From JASHVB01 sp049522565 (lineage in GTDB: Bacteria > Pseudomonadota > Alphaproteobacteria > Acetobacterales > Acetobacteraceae), in NCBI GenBank assembly GCA_049522565.1, contig JBEKNT010000013.1, positions 1 to 39,009 on the forward strand: 39,009 bases of DNA, written 5' to 3'. This document shows positions 7,522-15,966 of this stretch, in pieces. The notes under the pieces were generated by a model. The model did no database searches. It had not been told where the DNA came from and was given only the letters and a program-made list of their open reading frames with translations. A program made the translations under genes and the position numbers. Position 1 is the first letter of the stretch, and the number at the start of each line of letters is the position of its first letter.

Positions 7522-10500
7522 TCACCCGAACCGTTCCATCCGATAATTCCGGTCAACCGCCTCGCCATGCAAAACAGCGTCCGCCGTGATCCGTCCCACC
7601 ACCGGCCCGAGCGTGTAGCCGTTCGCGGTCACCGTATTGAAGAACCCCGGCAGCCCGGGCGCCTCGCCGAGGATCGGCGCGCGGTCGATCGCCGGATTGA
7701 TGCCGGTCCACGCGCGCACGAAATGCAGGCTGCGCAGCGCCGGCAGCACACGCGCGCAGACCCATAGATTGCCCTCCAGGCTGCGACGCAGATTATGCGT
7801 GCGCCCGCTCACCGGATCGAACCCGCCGAACCAGCCGCCGCCGACCAGGAAGCCGCCGCTCGCCTGTTGTTTCAACGACAGATGCCGGTTGGCCAGCGCG
7901 ATCAGGTGCCGCGTCATCGGCGGTGCCGGTTCGGTAACGATCACCTGCTGCACGGTGCCGGTGACCGGCAGGTGCAACCCAACCATCCGGCCGATGCGCG
8001 CCGCCCAAGGGCCCGTCGCGTTCACCACACGGCCGGCGATCACCGGCCCCTTCGACGTCGCCACGCGCCACGCCGCGCCGTCGCGCTCGATCCCCAGCAC
8101 CTCGGCGCCGCGCAACAGCCGCGCGCCGTGGCGCAACGCCAGCGTCAGCACCGCCATCGTCCCGCGCAACGGATCGCCGAAGCCCTCCGCCGGAACGAAA
8201 TCCGCGCCGATCATGCGGGCCGACAACGCCGGCGCCAGCGCGCGCAATTCATTAGCGCCCAGCACGTGACTTTCGATGCCCCAACGTCGCTCCATCGCCG
8301 ACTTGCGGCGCAGCCAATCCATCGAGGCCGCATCCTCCGCCAGCATCAGTCCGCCCTCGGTGCGGATACCCAGATCCTCGCCGACCGCGGCGCCGATCTC
8401 CTGCCATAACGCGATGCTGCGCGGCCCGAGTGGCAAGGTGTGCGCCGCCGGGCCACCATCCTCCGGCGTGTCGTCGTTGAAGTCGTACGACAGAAGCTGC
8501 ACGTGCAGGCTGCCGGCATTGGCGGTGGACGCCGCCATGCCGGCCTCGTCGCGTTCCACCAGCAGCACGTCCGCGCCATCCTTCGCCAGGAAATACGCCG
8601 AACACAGACCGGCGAGGCCGCCGCCGATCACCACCACGTCGGCGCGGCGGGTTGCCTGCGCCACCGCCGCCAGCCGGTGCAGGCGCGCCGGGGGTTCCGG
8701 CGAGGCAAGCAATGGCGCGGCGAATTCCGCCGCCTCGACCATCAACGGCGCGGCTGGCACCGGGCGCAGCGGCGCGCGCGGGGCGGCGAACGACCAGTCG
8801 TCCGGCGCGTCGGGACACAGCCGGGCGATCGTCGCGGCGCAGAAACGGCCTTGGCAGCGTCCCATGCCTGCGCGCGTCGCCTTCTTCAGGGCCGGCAACG
8901 AGGCCAGCCCGCCGGCCAGTTCGGCGCGCAGCCGGCCGGCGGTGACTTCCTCGCAGCGGCACACGATGGTTGCGTCGGGCAGGCTGTCCACGCGCGGCGG
9001 CGGCGGGCGAAACAGTCGCCACAGCGCGTCCTGGAAGGCCACGGCGCGGGCCAGCGCCGCGCCCGCGTCCGCATCGTCGGGCGCCGGCCAGCCGAGATCG
9101 CGCGCCGCCGCCAGCCCCGCGAGCCGCCCGCGCGCCATGGCAACGCGCGCGCCCCCCAGCGCCGCGCCGTCGCCGACCGCGAACACGCCGGCGATCGCGG
9201 TGCGGCCGTCGGCGGCGGTTTCCGTCGCCAGATGGCCCAGCCCGACATCGACGAAGCGATGCGGAATGCCCAGCGCGCGGGCCAATCCGACCTCCGGCTG
9301 GAAGCCGAGATTCACCGCGACGACATCCGCCGCCAGCATCCGTTCGCCTTGCGGGCCGGTGATATGTGCGGCGCGAACGCGATCTTCGCTTGGTGACGGG
9401 GTGGCGCGCGAAACAAGACTCCCCCTCCCCTCGTGGGCTTGGGCCGCGAAGCGGACCAAGGTTGGGGGGAGGGGCGCAATCAGCCGCGGTTCCTGGTGGT
9501 ACGCACCCCTCCCCCCAACCTTGGTCCGCTTCGCGGCCCAAGCCCTCAAGGGGAGGGGGAGGCTGCCCTCCTCCTCCGCTTCGCCATCCACCGCGGTCAC
9601 CCGCGCCGACCACAGCACCGGCACGCCGGCACGCTTCAGCGTGGCCAGCATCGACATCCCGTCGCGCAGCAGATCGGGGGCGTGACGCGCCATCTGCCAG
9701 AGCGCGCGCCATGCCCCGGGCCCCGGACGCGGCGCCGCCTCCACCACCGCCACCGGCTTGACGCCGCAGGCCAGCAACTCGCAGGCGAGTTGCAGGTTCA
9801 GCGGACCGCTGCCGGCAATCAGCACGCGCTCGCCGGGGCAGACGCGTTGCGCGCGGACCAGCGTCTGCAACGCGCCGGTGGTCATGACGCCCGGCAGCGT
9901 CCAGCCCGGCAGCGGCGCCGGCAACTCATGCGCCCCCGGCGCGAGGATCAGCCGCCGAGGCCGGAACGTCACCGCCCGCCCGCGGACCAACGCGGCAATC
10001 TCGTCCGGCGCGAAGCCGCCCCACACCACGGCGTCGCTCTCGATCCGCACGCCGGTCCGTTGCGCCCGGTCGCGCAGGTCGATGCCGGTACGAAACTGAG
10101 CGTCCGGCGCCGCATCCGCATGGCTGTCGGCCAACGGCTTGGCATATTGCCCGCCTGGGGCCGCGCGTTCGTCCAGCAGCACCACGGCCGCGCCCGCCTC
10201 GGCCGCGGCGATCGCGGCTGCCAGGCCGGCAGGCCCGCCGCCAACGACCAGCACATCGGGGCGTTCCTCCGTGGCGACATCGCTGTCCGGCGATCCACCC
10301 AGCGGTACCAGCGTCGCCGGCGCCGCGCCGGTCACCCGCATGCCGTCGGCGACCTTGGTCAGGCAGGCGCGCTGGCCGATGCGGCCATCCACGGTGACCA
10401 CGCAGTCGAAGCACGCGCCCATGCCGCAATACACTCCGCGCGGCGCTCCCGACGCGGTGCGGCGAAACGCGACGATGCCGGCGGCCGACAGCGCGGCGGC

Positions 10501-10596
10501 GACGGTCTCGCCCGCCAGCGCCGCGATCGGCTGGCCGTCGAACTGGATGGTGACCGGACGGCCGGTCGGATGAATTGTCTTGTGGGTGAGCCGCAT
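7522..10596 (-). CDS. HcnA-HcnB-HcnC-like fused FAD/[2Fe-2S] oxidoreductase
   Basis: A 1024-residue polypeptide joins three units usually encoded separately in hydrogen cyanide synthase, opine oxidase and D-hydroxyproline dehydrogenase complexes. Residues 1-90 are a [2Fe-2S] ferredoxin-like domain with Cys 57, 62, 65 and 78 (HcnA-like). Residues about 113-640 are a pyridine-nucleotide-disulfide type flavoprotein with GGGPAG at 119-124 and a BFD-type [2Fe-2S] domain (CRC near 545, then CQGRFC near 587; HcnB-like). Residues about 648-1024 are a DAO-type oxidase with GGGLAG near 655 (HcnC-like). Likely role: oxidation of an amine, imino acid or D-amino acid with electrons passed to the respiratory chain. 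A palindromic repeat (9422-9558) adds an in-frame insert of about 50-60 residues near 335-400. Cyanide formation from glycine is possible but not favoured. It is divergent from a hydantoinase. Confidence 0.88.
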   Translation of the reverse strand: MRLTHKTIHPTGRPVTIQFDGQPIAALAGETVAAALSAAGIVAFRRTASGAPRGVYCGMGACFDCVVTVDGRIGQRACLTKVADGMRVTGAAPATLVPLGGSPDSDVATEERPDVLVVGGGPAGLAAAIAAAEAGAAVVLLDERAAPGGQYAKPLADSHADAAPDAQFRTGIDLRDRAQRTGVRIESDAVVWGGFAPDEIAALVRGRAVTFRPRRLILAPGAHELPAPLPGWTLPGVMTTGALQTLVRAQRVCPGERVLIAGSGPLNLQLACELLACGVKPVAVVEAAPRPGPGAWRALWQMARHAPDLLRDGMSMLATLKRAGVPVLWSARVTAVDGEAEEEGSLPLPLRAWAAKRTKVGGRGAYHQEPRLIAPLPPTLVRFAAQAHEGRGSLVSRATPSPSEDRVRAAHITGPQGERMLAADVVAVNLGFQPEVGLARALGIPHRFVDVGLGHLATETAADGRTAIAGVFAVGDGAALGGARVAMARGRLAGLAAARDLGWPAPDDADAGAALARAVAFQDALWRLFRPPPPRVDSLPDATIVCRCEEVTAGRLRAELAGGLASLPALKKATRAGMGRCQGRFCAATIARLCPDAPDDWSFAAPRAPLRPVPAAPLMVEAAEFAAPLLASPEPPARLHRLAAVAQATRRADVVVIGGGLAGLCSAYFLAKDGADVLLVERDEAGMAASTANAGSLHVQLLSYDFNDDTPEDGGPAAHTLPLGPRSIALWQEIGAAVGEDLGIRTEGGLMLAEDAASMDWLRRKSAMERRWGIESHVLGANELRALAPALSARMIGADFVPAEGFGDPLRGTMAVLTLALRHGARLLRGAEVLGIERDGAAWRVATSKGPVIAGRVVNATGPWAARIGRMVGLHLPVTGTVQQVIVTEPAPPMTRHLIALANRHLSLKQQASGGFLVGGGWFGGFDPVSGRTHNLRRSLEGNLWVCARVLPALRSLHFVRAWTGINPAIDRAPILGEAPGLPGFFNTVTANGYTLGPVVGRITADAVLHGEAVDRNYRMERFG
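9422..9558. repeat. In-frame palindromic element inside the oxidoreductase gene
   Basis: Bases 9422-9474 and 9506-9558 are reverse complements over 53 positions with two mismatches, with a 31-base loop. The whole element lies inside the 7522-10596 coding region and is read through without a stop, giving the mirror-like peptide runs LPLRAWAAKRTKVGGRG and PLPPTLVRFAAQAHEGRG. The protein segments on either side (RVTAVDGEA before and RVRAAHITGPQGE after) look continuous with each other when the element is removed, as expected for a later insertion into a surface loop. This parallels the Rickettsia palindromic elements that enter genes in frame; the sequence itself is different. Confidence 0.85.
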
Positions 10597-10634
10597 GGGA
10601 CGGCAGCATGCCGCATCGTGCGCAGGGGGACGAG

Positions 10635-12080
10635 ATGCCCGACTTCGACCTGGTGATCCGCGGCGGCACCGTGGTGACCGCGGCGGATATTTTTCGCTCC
10701 GATATCGGCATCCGCGACGGCCGCGTCGCCACCATCGGCGAGGGGCTGGACGGCGCCCGGAAGCTGGACGCGGACGGCCTGCTGGTGCTGCCCGGCGGCG
10801 TCGATACGCACTGCCACATCGAGCAATTGCGCGCGAACGGCGGCGTGGACCAGGAGAGCTTCACCACCGGCAGCACCGCCTGCCTGGCCGGCGGCACCAC
10901 CACCGTCATCACCTTCGCGGCGCAGTTCAAAGGCAACGGCATTCTCGACACGCTGGCCGAGTACCATCGGCGCGCGAAGCAGGCGATGGTGGACTACAGC
11001 TTCCACCAGATCATCACCGATCCGTCCGATGACGTGGTCTGGAAGCAGATCCCCGAGGTCGTCGCCTCCGGCGTGCGCAGCCTGAAGGTGTTCCTGACCT
11101 ACGAGCCGTCGCATCTGGACGACCGGCAGTTCCTGCGCGTGCTGTCCGCGGCGCGGCGCAACGGCGCGCTGGTCACGGTGCATTGCGAAAACTACGAGGC
11201 GATCGGCTGGCGCACCGAGGCTCTGATGGCCGACGGACGTGGCGCGCCGAAATACCATGCCTGGTCGCGCCCGAAAGTGATCGAGCGCGAGGCGACCTAT
11301 CGGGCGATTGCGTTGGCCGAACTGGTGGATCAGCCGATCCAGGTGTTCCACGTTTCCTGCCCGGAAGTGGCGGCAGAGATCGCGCGCGCGCAGGCACGCG
11401 GCCTGAAGGTGTGGGCGGAGACGTGTCCGCAGTATTTCGTGCTGGGCGCGGCCGACATGGACCGTCCGGGCTTCGAGGGTGCGAAGTTCATCTGTAGCCC
11501 CAGCCCGCGCACGCGCGAGGACAGCGAGGGGCTGTGGGAGGACATCCGCCGCGGCACGCTCGACGTTGTTTCGTCCGATCACAGCGGCTCCAGTTATGAA
11601 GGCGAGGGCGGCAAACGGATTCACGGCAACAATGCGCCGTTCCCGGATATTCCGAATGGCGTGCCGGGGCTGGCATCTCGGCTGCCGCTGATCTTCAGCG
11701 AGGGCGTGGCGGCGGGGCGGATCGACGCAAACCAGTTCGTGCGGCTGACCGCGACCAATCCGGCGAAGCTGTTCGGGCTGTATCCGAAGAAGGGCACGAT
11801 TGCACCGGGGTCCGATGCGGACCTCGTGCTGTGGGATCCGGCGAAGCGCGTGACGATCACCAACGCTCTGATGCAGCACGTGATCGACTACACGCCGTAT
11901 GAGGGGATGGCGGTCACCGGTTGGCCCGTCGCGACGGTGAAGGGCGGGCGCGTGGCGATGCGCGACGGCAAGGTGCAGGCGGAGCCGGGCAGCGGGCGCT
12001 TCCTGCCGCGCGGCCCGTATCCGCTGATCAAGCCGCGCGGGGTTTTGCCGGACGGCTTCGATGCGGCGCAGTTCGCGTGA
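10635..12080 (+). CDS. hydA: Dihydropyrimidinase / D-hydantoinase
   Basis: The 481-residue amidohydrolase has the full set of binuclear-zinc ligands of cyclic amidases: His 59 and His 61 (DTHCHIE), the lysine to be carboxylated at 151 (SLKVFLTYE), His 183 (VTVHCEN), His 239 (QVFHVSC) and Asp 315 (SSDHSGSS). Such enzymes open dihydropyrimidine or 5-substituted hydantoin rings to N-carbamoyl amino acids in the cytosol. ATG 10635 is preferred over an in-frame start at 10608 because AGGGGGA sits directly before it and the homologous part begins with MPDFDLVIRGG. It is divergent from the HcnABC-like fusion across 38 bp, so promoters must overlap the coding ends. No N-carbamoylase or allantoinase gene is adjacent. 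Whether it is catabolic for pyrimidines or hydantoins is open. Confidence 0.88.
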   Translation: MPDFDLVIRGGTVVTAADIFRSDIGIRDGRVATIGEGLDGARKLDADGLLVLPGGVDTHCHIEQLRANGGVDQESFTTGSTACLAGGTTTVITFAAQFKGNGILDTLAEYHRRAKQAMVDYSFHQIITDPSDDVVWKQIPEVVASGVRSLKVFLTYEPSHLDDRQFLRVLSAARRNGALVTVHCENYEAIGWRTEALMADGRGAPKYHAWSRPKVIEREATYRAIALAELVDQPIQVFHVSCPEVAAEIARAQARGLKVWAETCPQYFVLGAADMDRPGFEGAKFICSPSPRTREDSEGLWEDIRRGTLDVVSSDHSGSSYEGEGGKRIHGNNAPFPDIPNGVPGLASRLPLIFSEGVAAGRIDANQFVRLTATNPAKLFGLYPKKGTIAPGSDADLVLWDPAKRVTITNALMQHVIDYTPYEGMAVTGWPVATVKGGRVAMRDGKVQAEPGSGRFLPRGPYPLIKPRGVLPDGFDAAQFA

Positions 12081-12400
12081 GGGCTTGCACCACCCCCACG
12101 CTGTAATTGCGAGGAGCGTAGCGGTCCCCGGGCTTGGCCGGCGGAAGCAATCCCCCGCCCAATGAGCCGGCGCTATGCTTTGGGCGCGGCGTGCGGCAGT
12201 TTCATCCTCCAGCGGCCGACCTTGCGCGCTATTGGTCTTCCAGGGATTCTTGCTCTCTCACCAACTGACAATTGATACTTTCCGCGCCGAACCCGGCTCC
12301 CGAGAAGGATTTTTGCAACGACAAGGACGCGTGAGGGCTTGGACCGTAGGGTCCGATGGCACGAGGCCAAGCGGGGAATTCGTTATGACGGCTGCTCCCT
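12081..12400. other. Intergenic stretch with a half copy of repeat family A
   Basis: Bases 12106-12158 carry ATTGCGAG, a CCCCGGGC block and GCAATCCCCC, matching one half of the family A palindrome seen whole at 19410-19529. The opposite arm is missing, so this copy is a relic. The remaining bases up to 12400 show no recognisable gene and may be flank of the adjoining ISL3 remnant. Confidence 0.5.
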
Positions 12401-13262
12401 TCATTGGATCTCAACCAGCCGGATCTGATATGCCCGCGCCGTCTTGAGATGGCGCGTGGGCAGGCTGTCGAGTGTCGCCTGCTGCCGCTCGGACAGGGTG
12501 TGTGGATTGCGCAACCATATAGAGCGTGTGCCACGCAGCACGCTTTGTCCCTTCTGCTCGGCCCGCCGCACCTGATCGACGGCATCGTTGGTCGCCGGGC
12601 TTGAGCCGGGGATCTTGACGGCATGAAACTTGTCGAAAGTCACCGCCGCATTGGGCAGATGCTCGGCGGTGCCCTTGATGAAGGCCGGGCTCATGTCGAT
12701 GCAGGCCTCATCGACCGCCTCGGCATCGCCGCCGTGCGCCGCCAGATCATTGGCGAACCCAGCGACGGTGCCAGCATCCTTGCCCTCGGTGGCGAACAGC
12801 ACACCGGCCTGGTCGATATCGACGAACAGCGTGATGGAGTCGTGGCCGCGCCGGGCGGCGGTTTCATCGATGGCGACCCGGGTCACCGCCGAGGCGTCGG
12901 CTCGCGCCCGCACCTGATCCACATAGTGATGCAGCACGCGCCACAACCGCGTGTCGCGCTCGCCCACCATCCTCGCCACAGGCCTGACCGGCATGGCCGA
13001 CACCATGGTCATCAGCAGGGCCTCGAACAGCAGAGTGAAGCCGCTGTCGGGTCGTGCCCGGGGCACGTGGACCTTCCTGATGCCGCACTTGTCGCAGCGG
13101 ACGCCCGGCACGCGGGCGTTGAGGTAGGCCTGGTGCTGGAAGAAGGTCAGGTGGCGCCCGCTCATCTGCTCGGTGTCGTAGGCGGGGCAGTCGGCGGCGC
13201 CGCAGTTGGGACAGGGGAAACGGCTGCCAGGCGGGGAAGTCGATCCGGATGTCGCGCCGCTG
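12401..13262 (-). pseudogene. ISL3 family transposase remnant
   Basis: The frame encodes most of an ISL3-type DDE transposase: a zinc-ribbon start (PCPNCGAADCPAYD, then GVRCDKCGIRKVHVPRARPD), then VAIDETAARRGHDSITLFVD, CIDMSPAFIKGTAEHLP and TARAYQIRL. It is not intact. The N-terminal DIRIDFP segment is one frame away from GSRFPCP, indicating a frameshift near 13225; the C-terminus stops at 12401 just after AYQIRL, where family members continue; and an extra 21 bases (12590-12610) add seven residues (PGSSPAT) after FHAVKI, inside a small CCGGGCTTGAGCCGG-type palindrome. The 5' end abuts an IS630 fragment. No terminal inverted repeats could be assigned. Transposition activity is very unlikely. 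Confidence 0.85.
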
Positions 13263-13264
13263 CG

Positions 13265-13456
13265 CCGAAGCACGCGTCGTGGATCAATCAGATCGAGATC
13301 TGGTTCTCCATCCTGGTGCGCAAGCTGCTCCGCCGCGGCAACTTCATCTCCAAGGCGTATCTCAAGCAAACGATCGCGGCGTTCATCGCCTACTTCAACC
13401 AGGCCATGGCCAAGCCCTGCCGTTGGACCATGCAGGGCCGGCCGCTCACCGTGTGA
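13265..13456 (+). pseudogene. IS630 family transposase, C-terminal fragment
   Basis: In the frame ending at TGA 13454-13456 the peptide PKHASWINQIEIWFSILVRK is followed by LLRRGNFISKAYL and IAAFIAYFNQAMAKP. This is the conserved C-terminal region of IS630-type transposases, including the catalytic Glu of the DDE triad in the NQIEIWF motif. Everything N-terminal to PKHASW is missing and is replaced by the oppositely oriented ISL3 remnant, so one element appears to have been inserted into or deleted across the other. About 60 residues remain. Confidence 0.82.
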
Positions 13457-13589
13457 GACATGCTGAACGGGGTTTCGCCGTCCGGCGCGGTGTACCAGGG
13501 TTCTGATCCTGACGCTTCGATCCCAAGGACAGGCAGCGGCCGCCCCCCTTGTGTCATGGCCGCCGTCCCGTCGAGCACCCCCGCCCGCC

Positions 13590-15365
13590 TCAATCGGCCG
13601 CGGCCGGCAGGATATCGCCCGGCACCAGCTCGCCCGGCTTGCCCTCCTCCCGCCTGAGTACCAGGCGCCGCTCATGGAACGCCGCAACGGACGCGCGGTG
13701 AGCGATCGAGACCAGCGTCGCATTGGGCAGGCGCTCCCGCAGCACCCGGTACAGCGCGGTCTCGGCCTCCGGGTCCAGGCTGGCGGTCGCCTCGTCCAGG
13801 AAGATCCAGTCCGGCCGCGCCAACAGCGCGCGGGCGATCGCCACCCGCTGTTGCTCGCCGCCGGACAGCCGCATCGGCCAGTTCTCGTCGCGATCGAGCA
13901 ATTCGGCGAAGCTGGCCAGGCCGACATCCGTCAGGGCGGCGGCGAGGGTGGCACGATCGAAGCTGTCCGCCGGCTGCGGATAGGCGATGACGTGGCGCAG
14001 GTTGCCGAGCGGAATGTACGGCCGCTGCGGCAGGAAGAAGGCGCGTCCCGGCAGTTGCACGCTGCCGTGCCCGAATGGCCAGATGCCGGCAAAGACGCGG
14101 AACAGGGTGGACTTGCCGGAGCCCGAACGCCCGGTCACCACCACGGAATGCCCCGGCTGCAATACCAGCTCGGCATGCTCCAGCAGCTTCGTGCCGTTCG
14201 GCAAGGCGAGGGTGAGGTCGTGCAGCCGCACCGTGCCGTCCGGCGAGTCCACCCGCTCGAAGTCCTGGCCGGCGGCGGCCCGCGCGGCGACGATGGCGCC
14301 GTGGAACGTGGTCAGCCGCTCGACGATGGCGCGCCAGTTGGCCAGCGACGCATAGGCCCCGACGAACCATGACAGCGAGCTCTGCACCTGGCTGAAGGCA
14401 CCGACCGTCTGCATCATGCCGCCGAGTTCGATCGCACCGGAGAAATAGCGTGGCGCGGCGACCACCACCGGGAACACCACCGCCACCTGGTCGTAGCCCA
14501 CCGTCAGCGTATTCAGCAGCTTCATCCGCCGCATGATGGCGTACCAGTTGCCGATCACCGCCCCGAAGCGGTGCAGCAGCAGCCCCTGCTCCTCATGCTC
14601 GCCGCGGTACAGCGCGATGCCTTCCATGTTCTCGCGCACCCGCACCAGGCTGTAGCGGAAATCGGCTTCCACCCGCTGCTGGCGGAAATTCAGCGCCGCC
14701 AGCGGGCGCCCGACCAGATGGGTGAGCCAACTGCCGATCACCGCATAGACGATCGCCACCCAGACCATGTAGCCGGGAATGCTGACGCCGAAGAACTCCA
14801 CCGCCCCGGACAGCCCCCACAGGATGCCGACGAAGCTGGCGAGCGAGACGATGTTGGACAGCAGCCCCAACCCCAGCGTCAGCGTGTTGTCGGTAAAGTC
14901 CCGCAGGTCCTCGGCGATGCGCTGGTCGGGGTTGTCGGTGCCGATCGCGGCGTGGTCGGTGGTCAGGCTGATGCGGTAATACGCCCGGTCGGCCAGCCAC
15001 TCGTCGAGGTAGCGGGTGGTCATCCAGCGCCGCCAGCGGATTTGCAGCCACTGATTGAGATAAACCGAATAGACCGCGATGCCGATGAACACCACGGCGA
15101 GTTCGCAGAAGCCTGGCATCCATCCGCTGGGCGTCTGGCGATAGACGAAGATCAGGTCCATGAACGCCGACCAGTTCTTCTGCTGGAGCGAGTTGTAGAA
15201 CTCGCGCCGCCAGTAGTTCAGCACCACGGACAGCCCGACCTGGCTGAGATTGAGCACGACGATGGCGATCAGCAGCCCCCAGGCGGACCACCGCTCATCG
15301 GAGCGGGAGAAGTAGGGCCTGGCCAGCCGGTAAGCGTCCTTCAGGAACGAGCCGAGTCCACGCAT
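13590..15365 (-). CDS. ABC transporter, fused membrane and ATPase domains (YddA/SbmA-like)
   Basis: The 591-residue protein combines an N-terminal ABC_membrane_2-type domain of about six helices (first around residues 28-50) with a C-terminal nucleotide-binding domain. Visible ATPase motifs are Walker A GRSGSGKST near 412-420, the signature LSGGEQQRVAIARALLA near 502, Walker B DWIFLDEATASLD just after, and the switch His in SIAHRAS. The family includes E. coli YddA, the peroxisomal fatty-acid transporters, and the SbmA/BacA relatives that lack the ATPase; substrates range from very-long-chain acyl groups to peptides and cobalamin. ATG 15365 (MRGLGSFLKDAYRLARPYF) avoids overlap with the upstream DUF1499 gene, whose stop is 7 bp away. 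The two are probably co-transcribed. Substrate unknown. Confidence 0.92.
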   Translation of the reverse strand: MRGLGSFLKDAYRLARPYFSRSDERWSAWGLLIAIVVLNLSQVGLSVVLNYWRREFYNSLQQKNWSAFMDLIFVYRQTPSGWMPGFCELAVVFIGIAVYSVYLNQWLQIRWRRWMTTRYLDEWLADRAYYRISLTTDHAAIGTDNPDQRIAEDLRDFTDNTLTLGLGLLSNIVSLASFVGILWGLSGAVEFFGVSIPGYMVWVAIVYAVIGSWLTHLVGRPLAALNFRQQRVEADFRYSLVRVRENMEGIALYRGEHEEQGLLLHRFGAVIGNWYAIMRRMKLLNTLTVGYDQVAVVFPVVVAAPRYFSGAIELGGMMQTVGAFSQVQSSLSWFVGAYASLANWRAIVERLTTFHGAIVAARAAAGQDFERVDSPDGTVRLHDLTLALPNGTKLLEHAELVLQPGHSVVVTGRSGSGKSTLFRVFAGIWPFGHGSVQLPGRAFFLPQRPYIPLGNLRHVIAYPQPADSFDRATLAAALTDVGLASFAELLDRDENWPMRLSGGEQQRVAIARALLARPDWIFLDEATASLDPEAETALYRVLRERLPNATLVSIAHRASVAAFHERRLVLRREEGKPGELVPGDILPAAAD

Positions 15366-15372
15366 GCGGGCA

Positions 15373-15855
15373 TCATCTTTCGTTGGCTGGGTTGAGCGTC
15401 CGATCCAGGGCGGCGAGCCAGGCTGCCACGCGCTTGCGGTTGGCGCCGAGGTCGCCATACCCGTAAACGCTGCGGGAATACAGCACGAGCGTGGACGTGT
15501 CCGCTCCGGCCGGGGCGGCCTGGGCGGTCACCAGGTCGGGAAAGTTGAACATGGCGCTGCGCGCCACCCAAGCGGCCTGGAGCCGGTCCGGATACGCGGC
15601 GGCCGGATAGGTGCGGGGCTGCGCGGCGGCGACGGCAAGGATGGCGGCATACAGCCGGGGCGCCGGCACGCGATAGGTCGGGGTGGCGATGTCCGGCGTC
15701 AGGCGGAAGCCGGCTGGCGCGGCCAGCGCGGTGTTCGGGCTGGCCGGCCGGGTGAGCTGGGCGATGTCCAGCGGTGGCGGCACCGGCAGGCCTTGTGCTC
15801 CGGGCGACCCGCAGGCGGGCAGCAGCAGGCCGATCAACCAGGCGAGGGGGGTCAT
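15373..15855 (-). CDS. DUF1499 family lipoprotein
   Basis: The 160-residue protein begins with a short hydrophobic stretch ending in LLLPACGSP, a plausible lipobox with Cys 15, so a membrane-anchored periplasmic lipoprotein is likely. The rest matches the DUF1499 pattern: a tryptophan/phenylalanine patch AMFNFPDLVTA, then LYSRSVYGYGDLGANRKRV near the C-terminus, the most conserved part of the family. The function of DUF1499 is not established. AGGA lies 8 bases before ATG 15855. Its 7-bp spacing to the ABC transporter suggests the lipoprotein works with or near that exporter, which is inference. Confidence 0.8.
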   Translation of the reverse strand: MTPLAWLIGLLLPACGSPGAQGLPVPPPLDIAQLTRPASPNTALAAPAGFRLTPDIATPTYRVPAPRLYAAILAVAAAQPRTYPAAAYPDRLQAAWVARSAMFNFPDLVTAQAAPAGADTSTLVLYSRSVYGYGDLGANRKRVAAWLAALDRTLNPANER

Positions 15856-15966
15856 GCCGCCATCCTATAGGCCCGCCAAGCTGTGCGAGGGGTTTCGCCG
15901 GCGTTAGGCTTCCGTTCATCCGTGCGTGGTCTGTTGTGCGTCCGGAACCGCACCGCCGCAACCGCC

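Noticed and set aside
134..9558. CRISPR array among the many short repeats
   Set aside because: The repeats are inverted, few, and not evenly spaced; there are no equal-length spacers and no cas genes.
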